From Streptomyces orinoci (GTDB lineage Bacteria; Actinomycetota; Actinomycetes; Streptomycetales; Streptomycetaceae): a stretch of DNA of 64,000 nucleotides. Both the position numbers and the translations under genes were made by a program. Shown one piece after another: positions 25,966 through 33,926 of this stretch. A model generated the notes under the pieces. That model saw only the letters and a program-made list of their open reading frames with translations, ran no database searches and was not told the DNA's origin. The stretch lies in assembly GCF_003121295.1 (NCBI RefSeq), contig NZ_PHNC01000035.1:124001-188000 (forward strand), given 5' to 3'. Position 1 is the first letter of the stretch, and the number at the start of each line of letters is the position of its first letter.

Positions 25966-28131
25966 ATGACCAACGAAGCCCTCCGCACCTCGGCCGACGC
26001 CGTCCTCGCCCGGCTGGTGGCCGACCCCACCGGCACGGCCCGGCTGCGCACCGACCAGTGGCGCGCCATCGAGGCCCTGGTGGCCGACCGCCGCCGGGCC
26101 CTGGTGGTGCAGCGCACCGGCTGGGGCAAGTCCGCGGTGTACTTCGTGGCCACCGCGCTGCTGCGGGAGCGCGGCAGCGGCCCCACCGTGATCGTCTCTC
26201 CGCTGCTGGCGCTGATGCGCAACCAGGTGGAGGCCGCCGCCCGGGCCGGCATCCGGGCCCGGACGATCAACTCCTCCAATACCGAGGAGTGGGAAACGGT
26301 GCAGTCGGAGATCTCGGCCGGCGAGGTCGATGTGCTGCTGGTCAGCCCCGAGCGGCTGAACAACCCGGACTTCCGCGACCAGGTGCTGCCCAAACTCGCC
26401 GCCTCCACCGGCCTGTTGGTGGTGGACGAGGCCCACTGCATCTCCGACTGGGGCCATGACTTCCGGCCCGACTACCGCCGGCTGCGCACCATGCTGTCCG
26501 AACTGCCGCCCGGAGTCCCCGTGCTGGCGACCACCGCCACCGCCAACGCCCGGGTGACCGCCGATGTGGCCGAGCAGCTGGGCACGGGCGAGGGCGGCGG
26601 GCAGGCCCTGGTGCTGCGCGGGCCGCTGGACCGGGAGAGCCTGCGGCTGGGCGTTCTGCAACTGCCCGACGCCGCCCACCGGTTGGCCTGGCTCGCCGAC
26701 CACCTGGCGGAGCTGCCGGGCTCCGGCATCGTCTACACCCTGACCGTCGCCGCCGCCGAGGAGGTCACGGCCTTCCTGCGCCACCGGGGGCACACGGTGG
26801 CCTCCTACACCGGGAAGACCGAGAACGCCGACCGCAGACAGGCCGAGGAGGATCTGCTGGCCAACCGGGTCAAGGCGCTGGTGGCCACCTCCGCCCTGGG
26901 CATGGGGTTCGACAAGCCGGACCTGGGCTTTGTGGTCCACCTGGGCTCCCCCTCCTCCCCCATCTCCTACTACCAGCAGGTCGGCCGGGCGGGGCGCGGG
27001 GTGCGCAATGCCGAGGTGCTGCTGCTGCCCGGCCGGGAGGACGAGGCGATCTGGTCCTACTTCGCCTCGCTGGCCTTCCCTCCCGAGGAACAGGTGCGCC
27101 GCACCCTCCAGGTGCTGTCCGCCGCCGGGCGCCCGGTCTCGCTGCCCGCCCTGGAGCCCCAGGTGGAACTGCGCCGCTCCCGGCTGGAGACCATGCTCAA
27201 GGTCCTGGACGTGGACGGCGCCGTGCGCCGGGAGCGCGGCGGCTGGACGGCCACCGGACAGCCCTGGTCCTATGACGGCGAGCGCTACGCCCGGGTGGCC
27301 CGGCAGCGCGAGGCGGAACAGCGGGCGATGCGGGAGTACGCCACCACCACCGGCTGCCGTATGGAGTTCCTGCGCCGGCAGCTGGACGACGAACAGGCGG
27401 CCCCCTGCGGCCGCTGCGACAACTGCGCGGGCCCCCGGTTCACCCCGGAGATCTCCGAAGCGGCGCTGACCGCCGCCCGGGGCGAACTTGGCCGGCCGGG
27501 AACGGAGGTGGAGCCCCGCCGGATGTGGCCCACCGGAATGCCCTCGGTGGGCGTCGCCCTCAAGGGCCGTATCCCCGCCGAGGAACAGGCCGGGCCGGGG
27601 CGCGCCCTGGGGCGGCTCTCGGACATCGGCTGGGGCAACCGGCTGCGGCCACTGCTGGCGCCCCAGGCACCGGACGGGCCGGTTCCGGCCGATGTCGCCG
27701 ACGCGGTGGTCACGGTGCTCGCCGACTGGGCGCGCGGGCCGGGCGGTTGGGCGTCCGGCGAGCCAACCGCCCCCGCCCGCCCGGCCGGTGTGGTGACCAT
27801 CGCCTCCCGGACGCGGCCACGGCTGGTGAACTCCCTGGGCGAACACATCGCCACAGTGGGCCGTATACCGCTGCTCGGCACGGTCGCCTACCGGGAGGGG
27901 GCGGCGGACACCCGGATCTCCCGCACCAACAGCGCCCAGCGGCTGATGGCGCTGGAAGGGGTGCTCACCGTGCCGCCGGCACTCGCCCGGGCGCTGTCCT
28001 CGGCGGACGGCCCGGTGCTGCTGGTGGACGACTTCACCGATACCGGCTGGACGCTCGCGGTGGCGGCCCGGCTGCTGCGCCGGTCGGGGGCGAAGGGGGT
28101 GCTGCCGATGGTCCTGGCCGTGCAGGGCTGA
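25966..28131 (+). CDS. RecQ-family DNA helicase fused to a phosphoribosyltransferase-like domain
   Basis: 721 residues. Helicase core: RTGWGKSAVYF (motif I), VVDEAHCISDWGHDFRPDY (DEAH motif II plus aromatic-rich loop), ATTATAN (III), TSALGMGFDKPD (V), QQVGRAGRGVRN (VI). A RecQ zinc-binding cluster follows (GCRMEFLRR...CGRCDNC, four cysteines, near residues 460-485). There is no HRDC domain; instead residues from about 600 carry a PRTase-like fold with VLLVDDFTDTGWT, the PRPP-binding loop. ATG 25966 is the start; the long upstream frame is antisense to DUF4192. It should unwind DNA 3' to 5' in repair. The role of the C-terminal domain is unknown. Confidence 0.9.
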   Translation: MTNEALRTSADAVLARLVADPTGTARLRTDQWRAIEALVADRRRALVVQRTGWGKSAVYFVATALLRERGSGPTVIVSPLLALMRNQVEAAARAGIRARTINSSNTEEWETVQSEISAGEVDVLLVSPERLNNPDFRDQVLPKLAASTGLLVVDEAHCISDWGHDFRPDYRRLRTMLSELPPGVPVLATTATANARVTADVAEQLGTGEGGGQALVLRGPLDRESLRLGVLQLPDAAHRLAWLADHLAELPGSGIVYTLTVAAAEEVTAFLRHRGHTVASYTGKTENADRRQAEEDLLANRVKALVATSALGMGFDKPDLGFVVHLGSPSSPISYYQQVGRAGRGVRNAEVLLLPGREDEAIWSYFASLAFPPEEQVRRTLQVLSAAGRPVSLPALEPQVELRRSRLETMLKVLDVDGAVRRERGGWTATGQPWSYDGERYARVARQREAEQRAMREYATTTGCRMEFLRRQLDDEQAAPCGRCDNCAGPRFTPEISEAALTAARGELGRPGTEVEPRRMWPTGMPSVGVALKGRIPAEEQAGPGRALGRLSDIGWGNRLRPLLAPQAPDGPVPADVADAVVTVLADWARGPGGWASGEPTAPARPAGVVTIASRTRPRLVNSLGEHIATVGRIPLLGTVAYREGAADTRISRTNSAQRLMALEGVLTVPPALARALSSADGPVLLVDDFTDTGWTLAVAARLLRRSGAKGVLPMVLAVQG

Positions 28132-28380
28132 GGGCGCTGGGCCGGCAGCCGGAGCGGCGGACAGGAAGGTGCGGGGAAAGGCGGAGCGGAGGCGTGGCGG
28201 CGACGGCGGAAGGCGCGATACCGGTCACTGGCGTCAATTGATCGTTGCCGCAGCGTAGTCGGCGCCGCGAGAATTGAACCGGCTCCCCGTTCCCGCCCGT
28301 TGGCCCTCCTGGGGCGTGGTCCCGGTATGCCCTCACTGACGCCGGCCCCGGACCGTGGGCACGCAGACGAAGGGACAATC

Positions 28381-28953
28381 ATGGCCTTCGGCTTGGCTCC
28401 GCCCCCGTCCGCCCAATCCGCCGCTCCCACCGGCCGGTTGCTGGAACCGGCGGAGTGGGCCAGGGCCGGGATCCCGCTGCTGCGCAACCCCCGGGAGGTG
28501 GTGACCGGACTGCACGCCCGCCATCTGCCCACGCCCTTGACCGCCGTGGTCGCCGTGCTCGACCCGGAGGAACGGCTGGTGGCCAGCGCCTCCTTCGGGT
28601 ACCGCGACGCCGGCGCCGACGGCTGGCAGCGCCGCAACGCGCTGCTCGGCCAACTGCGCCGGGTGATCCCTCACGATCTGCGCAGACGCACCCCGGTGCG
28701 GACCGCGGTGCTGCTCTACTGCCGCCAGGGCGAGGCCCATTGGACCCCGGAGGACGGCGCCTGGATGTGGGGGCTGCGCGACGCCTGCATCCTGCACGGG
28801 CTGCGCTGCGGCGCGTACATCACCCTGACCGAGACGGGCTGGCATGTCCTCGGCGAGGGCCGCAGCGGGCGGCAGCCGCGCTCGGCCTCGCCGGTGAGCA
28901 TGCCGCTGTGCCCCGGCACGGCACTGTCCGACGCCCTCCCGGCGGCCCGGTGA
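28381..28953 (+). CDS. Conserved hypothetical protein of actinobacteria
   Basis: 190 residues; ATG 28381 preceded by AAGGGA. No signal peptide or transmembrane segment. The core (LTAVVAVLDPEERLVASASF to GAYITLTETGWHVLGEG) alternates predicted strands and helices like a small alpha/beta domain; the C-terminal 30 residues are disordered. No catalytic motif recognised. It follows the recQ-like gene by 249 bases and is probably separately transcribed. Confidence 0.65.
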   Translation: MAFGLAPPPSAQSAAPTGRLLEPAEWARAGIPLLRNPREVVTGLHARHLPTPLTAVVAVLDPEERLVASASFGYRDAGADGWQRRNALLGQLRRVIPHDLRRRTPVRTAVLLYCRQGEAHWTPEDGAWMWGLRDACILHGLRCGAYITLTETGWHVLGEGRSGRQPRSASPVSMPLCPGTALSDALPAAR

Positions 28954-28979
28954 GCGGCGCGGTCAACGCCGCCCGGGCC
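28944..28979 (+). terminator. Hairpin terminator overlapping the stop codon
   Basis: GGCCCGG/CCGGGCC outer stem and GCGGCG/CGCCGC inner stem form a nested hairpin spanning the TGA of the preceding gene. Confidence 0.5.
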
Positions 28980-29071
28980 CGGCCGCCGGCATACGGCGCA
29001 CCGCCCGGGGTTCCGCCCCGGGTCCCGGCGGGCCTGCTCCGGACGGAGCGGACCGCGGCCGGGGCAGGGCG

Positions 29072-29674
29072 TCAGACGCCCGCCGACAGAAGGCCGTTGA
29101 CCCGCTGCGGATCGCCACAGACGATCAGCAGCGCGCCGGCCAGGCCCAGGGCGGCGGGCAGGGCCTTGGTCACCGAGGCGTCGTCGCCGCCGTTGACGGC
29201 GACCACCACGACCGGGCGGCGGGTGACCCGTCCGGCGTCCGCGGCCGCGTAGAAGACGTCATCGGCGGCCTCGTGCTGCGCCCAGTAGGACGCCTCGCCG
29301 AAGGAGAGTTCATGCGCCGCCCATGGGTGGGGGGCGCCGGTGGTGAGCACCAGGATCTCGCCCGGCGCTCGGCCGGTGTCGAGCAACAGGTCTACGGCTT
29401 CGTCCGCGGCGTCCAGCGCACCCTCCGCGGAGGCGGGTATCAGCTGGATCTGCGGAGTGGCCGGGGCGGCCTGGGCCGGGGCACGGCGCGGTCCGGGGTT
29501 GCCGGGCCGCATCGGTGCCGGACGGGGGCCGGGACCGGGAACGGGGCGGGGGGTCGGCGCGGTGCGGCCGGCGGCCGGAACAACGCGGGGACCCGGGACA
29601 CTCTCGTGAATCTGAGGCTCCTCGGGGATGAGAGGCATGAGTTGATGTCTATCAAACGCCGGTGCGATTCGCAT
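29072..29674 (-). CDS. Hypothetical protein with lone UvrD C-terminal-like segment
   Basis: About 200 residues from ATG 29674 (MRIAPAFDRHQLMPL); ATG 29638 is an alternative, and neither has a clear ribosome site. Residues 15-70 are Pro/Arg-rich and probably disordered. The C-terminal half (IQLIPASAEGALDAADEAVD, then EILVLTTG, RPVVVVAVNGG and GALLIVCGDPQRV) resembles the last RecA-like motifs of UvrD/Rep-type helicases without the ATPase half. It lies about 20 bases downstream of rnhB on the same strand, so it is probably cotranscribed. Function unknown; the helicase-like similarity is a weak impression. Confidence 0.6.
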   Translation of the reverse strand: MRIAPAFDRHQLMPLIPEEPQIHESVPGPRVVPAAGRTAPTPRPVPGPGPRPAPMRPGNPGPRRAPAQAAPATPQIQLIPASAEGALDAADEAVDLLLDTGRAPGEILVLTTGAPHPWAAHELSFGEASYWAQHEAADDVFYAAADAGRVTRRPVVVVAVNGGDDASVTKALPAALGLAGALLIVCGDPQRVNGLLSAGV

Positions 29675-29696
29675 CGGCGGGTGGCCCATCGCGGGA

Positions 29697-30425
29697 TCAG
29701 AACTCGAAGCCGAGCTGACCACTCGCTTCCAGGGCGTTCCTGCCACGGATATCCGGGTCCTCACCACTAGCGGGAGTGATTCGAACCCGCTTCAAATGCT
29801 GCCACTTGGGCAGCGCGTCCAGATAGGCCCAGGACAGCCGGTGATGCGGGGTCGGACCCAGCCGGTCCAGGGCCTCGCGGTGCACCGGCGAGGGATATCC
29901 GGCGTTGTCGCAGAAGCCGAAGTCCGCGTGGTCCAGGCCCAGTTCGGCCATCATGGCGTCCCGGCGCACCTTGGCGATCACCGAGGCGGCCGCGACCGCC
30001 ACGGAGGACTGGTCCCCCTTGATCACCGTACGGACCCGCCAGGGGGCGCCCAGGTAGTCGTGCTTGCCGTCCAGGATGACGGCGTCCGGCCGCACCGGAA
30101 GCCCCTCCAGAGCACGGCACGCGGCCAGCCGGAGCGCCGCCGTCATCCCTAGCTCGTCGATCTCCTCCGGCAGCGAGTGCCCCAGGGCGTAGCAGGTCAC
30201 CCAGGACTCCAGCTCGACGGCGAGCGCGGTGCGCCGCTTGGGAGTCAGCAGCTTGGAGTCGGTGAGACCCTCCGGCGGCCGGCGCAGTCCGGTGACGGCC
30301 GCGCACACGGTGACCGGTCCCGCCCAGGCACCGCGGCCCACCTCGTCGACACCGGCGACGATCTTGGCTCCGGTAGTCGCTCGAAGCGAGCGCTCGGCGC
30401 TGTGGGTGGGCGGTTGGTAGGCCAT
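29697..30425 (-). CDS. rnhB: Ribonuclease HII
   Basis: Cleaves RNA in RNA-DNA hybrids, including single misincorporated ribonucleotides. 242 residues. The catalytic segment [16 protein letters not shown] carries the DE-G-R-G motif, [13 protein letters not shown] the next acidic residue, and [10 protein letters not shown] and SWAYLD further conserved positions. ATG 30425 begins just before the family start; the longer open frame reads repeat DNA. Confidence 0.93.
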   Translation of the reverse strand: MAYQPPTHSAERSLRATTGAKIVAGVDEVGRGAWAGPVTVCAAVTGLRRPPEGLTDSKLLTPKRRTALAVELESWVTCYALGHSLPEEIDELGMTAALRLAACRALEGLPVRPDAVILDGKHDYLGAPWRVRTVIKGDQSSVAVAAASVIAKVRRDAMMAELGLDHADFGFCDNAGYPSPVHREALDRLGPTPHHRLSWAYLDALPKWQHLKRVRITPASGEDPDIRGRNALEASGQLGFEF

Positions 30426-30500
30426 GGCGCCAGCAAGGTTACGCCCCCGCGGCATCCGGCGTGGCTCCGGGGGCCCCTTCGCCCGAAGGCCGTCCGGAGG

Positions 30501-30574
30501 GCATCCCGGAGCGGTCCGGGATCGGTCAGGGATCGGTCCGGGACGCATCCCGGAGGCCGTCCGGGAGGCATCCC
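30501..30574. repeat. Tandem and inverted repeat cluster upstream of rnhB
   Basis: Three tandem 11-bp units CGGTC(C/A)GGGA(T/C) at 30512-30544, flanked by GCATCCCGGA at 30501-30510 and 30545-30554 and GCATCCC at 30568-30574. TCCGGGAT in the tandem units is complementary to ATCCCGGA in the flanks, so the block can fold into alternative hairpins. Confidence 0.7.
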
Positions 30575-30648
30575 CAGGACGATCCGGCACACCGGGCCGG
30601 TGGCCGCCCCCGGGGTCTCCCGGAGCCATCGTTTCCGGGCGCCCCGGG

Positions 30649-31542
30649 TCAGCGGGGGGCGCTCGGAAGCCAGCCGGGAAGCGCTTCGGTGGCGGCGAGC
30701 CAGTCGCCCGGCGGCGCGCCCCGCCCGGTGGCCGCGACCACCCCGCCGACGATGGCGCAGGTGGTGTCCACATCCCCGCCGGCCTGCGCGGTGGTCCAGA
30801 ACGCCGCCTGGAAGGAGTCCAGATGCCGGGCGGCGGCCCACAGGGCGAAGGGCACGGTGTCCATGGCACTGGTGCGCCGGCCGCAGCCCAGGACAGCCGC
30901 CACGGTGGTGGTGTCCGCGTAGTCCAGCATGTCGCGGGCCCGGCGCAGGGCGGCCTGCACGGCGCTGCGCGGCACCAGGCCGATCACCCCGTCCAGCAGC
31001 GCCTCGGGCTTGGGCGGGCCGTCCGCAGCAGCGGCGAGAGCCGCCGCGGCGGCCACGGCCATGGCGCCGGCCACCGCCTCACGGTGCTGGTGGGTGGTGT
31101 AGGCGGAGATCTCCGCCTGGTGGGTGGCCTGCTCGGGGTCGTCCGCGTACCAGGCGCCCAGCGGGGCGATGCGCATGGCCGCGCCATTGCCCCAGGAGCC
31201 CTGCCCCTTGAACAGGGCGGCCGCCAGCTCCCGCCAGTCACCGCCCTCCCGGATCAGCCGGAGCATCCGGTTGACCGCCGGTCCGTACCCCCGGTCGAAG
31301 TCATGGTGCTCGGCGAAGGACCGGGCCAGGGCGTCCTGATCCACGCGTCCGTGCCCGGCGAGGACGGCCAGCACCGAGCAGGCCATCTCGGTGTCGTCGG
31401 TCCACCGCCAGGGGGCCTGGGGCGTCTGACGGCGCTTGAGCAGCGGGTAGTTGGCGGGTACGAAGAACTGGGAGCCGAGGGCGTCACCTACGGCCAGCCC
31501 GCGCAGGGAGGCCAGGGCCCGGTGGAATCGGTCAGCGGTCAT
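30649..31542 (-). CDS. ADP-ribosylglycohydrolase family protein (DraG-like)
   Basis: 297 residues of the ADP-ribosyl-glycohydrolase fold, which removes ADP-ribose from proteins or small molecules. Metal-site segments visible: [25 protein letters not shown] (TDD) and [17 protein letters not shown] (second Asp cluster). ATG 31542 lies 11 bases after the stop of the phosphatase gene, so the two are cotranscribed. The substrate is unknown. Confidence 0.88.
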   Translation of the reverse strand: MTADRFHRALASLRGLAVGDALGSQFFVPANYPLLKRRQTPQAPWRWTDDTEMACSVLAVLAGHGRVDQDALARSFAEHHDFDRGYGPAVNRMLRLIREGGDWRELAAALFKGQGSWGNGAAMRIAPLGAWYADDPEQATHQAEISAYTTHQHREAVAGAMAVAAAAALAAAADGPPKPEALLDGVIGLVPRSAVQAALRRARDMLDYADTTTVAAVLGCGRRTSAMDTVPFALWAAARHLDSFQAAFWTTAQAGGDVDTTCAIVGGVVAATGRGAPPGDWLAATEALPGWLPSAPR

Positions 31543-31553
31543 CGCAGCGAACT

Positions 31554-32213
31554 CTAACCGCTGTAGCCATAGGACTCCGGGGTGCACCAGCGCTCAAAGG
31601 GGCGGTCCAGGTGATAGCGGCCGTCCAGTCCCAGCAGCAGGGCGCGCATCTCGCCATTGCCGGGGTTGGACAGGCTCTCGAACTCGGCCACCGTCCAGTG
31701 CAGCCAGCGCATACAGAACAGCCGCATGGTCAGTCCATGGGTGACCAGCAGGACGTTCGGCGGATGCGCCGGGTCCTCGAAGCTGCGCCACAGGCTCTCC
31801 AGGAAGGCGCCCACCCGGTCATAGACATCGGCCCCCGACTCACCCTGGGCGAAGCGGTAGAAGAAGTGGCCGTAGGCGTCCCGGTAGGCCTTCTGCCGGC
31901 GGACGTCCTCGGGGTCCTGCCAGTTGCCCCAGTCCTGCTCGCGCAGCCGGGGCTCCTCGCGCACCCTGACCCGGCGGGGGTCGAGCCCCAGGGCCTGGAA
32001 GGTCTGGTGGGTGCGGCGGTAGGGGGAGACATAGGCGGAGATCTGCTCGTCCCCGAAGAGCTCGCGCAGCCTGGCCCCGGCCTCCTCGGCCTGCCGGCGT
32101 CCCTTGGCGGTCAGGCTCAGGGCATGGTCGGGCTCCCGCTCGTAGACCGAGTCGTCGATGTTGCCCACCGACTCTCCGTGCCGCAGGAGGACGATGCGCC
32201 GGGGCCGTGCCAT
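31554..32213 (-). CDS. Histidine phosphatase (phosphoglycerate-mutase-like)
   Basis: 219 residues. Signature LLRHGESVGN with the phosphoacceptor histidine, SPYRRTHQTFQAL and LLVTHGLTMRLF with the second catalytic histidine. The family includes phosphoglycerate mutases and broad phosphatases; this branch is probably a phosphatase of unspecified substrate. ATG 32213. Operon with the DraG-like gene downstream. Confidence 0.88.
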   Translation of the reverse strand: MARPRRIVLLRHGESVGNIDDSVYEREPDHALSLTAKGRRQAEEAGARLRELFGDEQISAYVSPYRRTHQTFQALGLDPRRVRVREEPRLREQDWGNWQDPEDVRRQKAYRDAYGHFFYRFAQGESGADVYDRVGAFLESLWRSFEDPAHPPNVLLVTHGLTMRLFCMRWLHWTVAEFESLSNPGNGEMRALLLGLDGRYHLDRPFERWCTPESYGYSG

Positions 32214-32326
32214 GCCGCCACCCTAATTCGAACATCACCCGGAGGCGAAGTGATGTCCGCACCGCACCGGCCCCCGGGCCGGGACCCGGCCCCGGCCTGA
32301 CCCGTACCGGCGGGCCCGGCCGCCGC

Positions 32327-32932
32327 TCAGACCGTCCAGGAGGGTTCTATCCGCACCACATCGCCGCTGATCGCCGCGACATCCGCCTCGGTCTGCGCGC
32401 GCAGCGCCAGCCGCTCCACCCGGTCCGCGCGGTACTTGCCGTGCTCGGCCTCGGAGTTCCACATGGACAGCACCAGGAACTCCGGGCCGGGCGCCTCACC
32501 GAAGACCCCGCGCAGCATGCCCGGCGAGCCCGCCATGGCCGGGTTCCACACCTTCTCCTGCATCAGGGTGAAGTGCTCCACCCGGTCCGCGCGGACCTTG
32601 CAGTGTGCGAACCGCACCAGGTCGGCGTCGGTGAACTGGGGCCGGAAGCCCACCTTCACATCGAGGCGGTGCTCGAACAGCCGCACCTGGACATCCTTGT
32701 AGGTGCCGGCCTGGGCGGCGGCCAGTCTGTCGTGCGACCGCGCCATGAAGGAGTCGTAAAAGGCCCGGCTCTCCCAGAAGTTGAACAGATGGGCCACTCC
32801 GGGACGCCCCCGGCTCCAGCCGCCCCCCTGCCCCCGGAACCCCGGCTCACCCAGCAACCCCGCCCATTTCCGCTGCCCCCGTTCGAAACCGCGGCGGTCC
32901 ACCACGGTGCAGCGAATCCACTTGACCAGCAC
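32327..32932 (-). CDS. YdbC/DUF4937-family protein
   Basis: 201 residues; opening MLVKWIRCTVVDRRGFERGQ followed by a duplicated dimeric alpha-beta-barrel-like pattern (HLFNFWESRAFYDSFM and FLVLSMWNSEAEHGKYR). Such domains resemble antibiotic-biosynthesis monooxygenase-like folds, but no activity is known. GTG 32932. 33 bases after the arylamine N-acetyltransferase stop, so likely cotranscribed. Confidence 0.78.
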   Translation of the reverse strand: MLVKWIRCTVVDRRGFERGQRKWAGLLGEPGFRGQGGGWSRGRPGVAHLFNFWESRAFYDSFMARSHDRLAAAQAGTYKDVQVRLFEHRLDVKVGFRPQFTDADLVRFAHCKVRADRVEHFTLMQEKVWNPAMAGSPGMLRGVFGEAPGPEFLVLSMWNSEAEHGKYRADRVERLALRAQTEADVAAISGDVVRIEPSWTV

Positions 32933-32965
32933 CGGGCCATGGTACGGCGGGGAAGGTGGCGCGCA

Positions 32966-33796
32966 TCACGTAACGACGGAGCACACCCGTACGAGCGTCT
33001 CGGCATCGGCGTCGTCCAGCTCGATCAGGAACTGCGACCGCAGCACCTCGCGCAACTCACCGCCGCCGACGTCCCGTTGCTCACGGCTGCCGTCGGAGCG
33101 CGTCACCTTCAGGGCCCGGCCCACCAGCGACCGGCGTACGCCCTCCTCGGTGCGCTGCACCAGCAAGCGGGAGACGAAGGGCGAGCCGGCATGGGTGGAG
33201 GTGTAGTGGTTCATCACCGCATAGTCGACCGGAAGGCGACGTTCCGGACCAATGGCATAGAGGTCCGACCAGCCTTCGGGGCGCAGGGTACGCAGCACCC
33301 GCACTCCATGGCGCCGCGTTTCGACCGCAAAGCTCCGGCCGTCCTGAGGGACCGGGCCGGCCGGCCGGAGGGGAAGGGGGTCCAGCAGGCCGTCCCCGCC
33401 GAAGCCCACATCGCACAGCCAGTCCTGTCCGCCCGCATGGACCCCCAGCGCCATATGCGTCACCGGCGCCACCCCGCCGTCGTCCCTGCTCACCCGGGCA
33501 GCCAGACCCCAGACGGCAAAGCCGAGGCGCTCCAGCACCGCCGCCAGCAGGAGATTGTGCTCAAAGCAGTAGCCGCCGCGCCGCCGGTCCACCAGCTTCT
33601 CCTGGAGGGCCTTGATGTCCAGCAACACCGGCCGGCCCAGCAGGATTTCCAGGTTCTCGAACGGGAACGCCGCCAGATGAGCACGGTGGATCATCCGCAG
33701 TGTCCCCGGGTCCGGTCCGCCGGCCCGGCCCAGACCGATGCGCCCGAGATAGGCGTCCAGGTCCAACTTGTCGCCGCTGAAGGGGAATTCACTCAT
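32966..33796 (-). CDS. Arylamine N-acetyltransferase
   Basis: Transfers acetyl from acetyl-CoA to arylamines. 276 residues. Catalytic cysteine in RRGGYCFEHN, histidine in VTHMALGV and aspartate in LCDVGFGGDG make the full NAT triad. N-terminal segment RMIHRAHLAAFPFENLEIL is typical. ATG 33796. In Streptomyces such enzymes may detoxify or act in secondary metabolism; the substrate is unknown. Confidence 0.92.
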   Translation of the reverse strand: MSEFPFSGDKLDLDAYLGRIGLGRAGGPDPGTLRMIHRAHLAAFPFENLEILLGRPVLLDIKALQEKLVDRRRGGYCFEHNLLLAAVLERLGFAVWGLAARVSRDDGGVAPVTHMALGVHAGGQDWLCDVGFGGDGLLDPLPLRPAGPVPQDGRSFAVETRRHGVRVLRTLRPEGWSDLYAIGPERRLPVDYAVMNHYTSTHAGSPFVSRLLVQRTEEGVRRSLVGRALKVTRSDGSREQRDVGGGELREVLRSQFLIELDDADAETLVRVCSVVT

Positions 33797-33861
33797 CCAG
33801 GCCGCCCTTCCAAAGACGGGTGAACGATTGCCGGCGTGCGGGCACCGTACGGCCGGAGAAG

Positions 33862-33907
33862 CGGTGAGGCGGAAGGAAACCCTCCGGGTTCTCCTTCCGC
33901 CTCACCG
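33862..33907 (-). terminator. Strong hairpin terminator after nrdJ
   Basis: CGGTGAGGCGGAAGGA pairs perfectly with TCCTTCCGCCTCACCG around a 14-base loop, 19 bases beyond the nrdJ stop on its strand. Confidence 0.85.
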
Positions 33908-33926
33908 TGTTACTCCGGGCGCTCGG

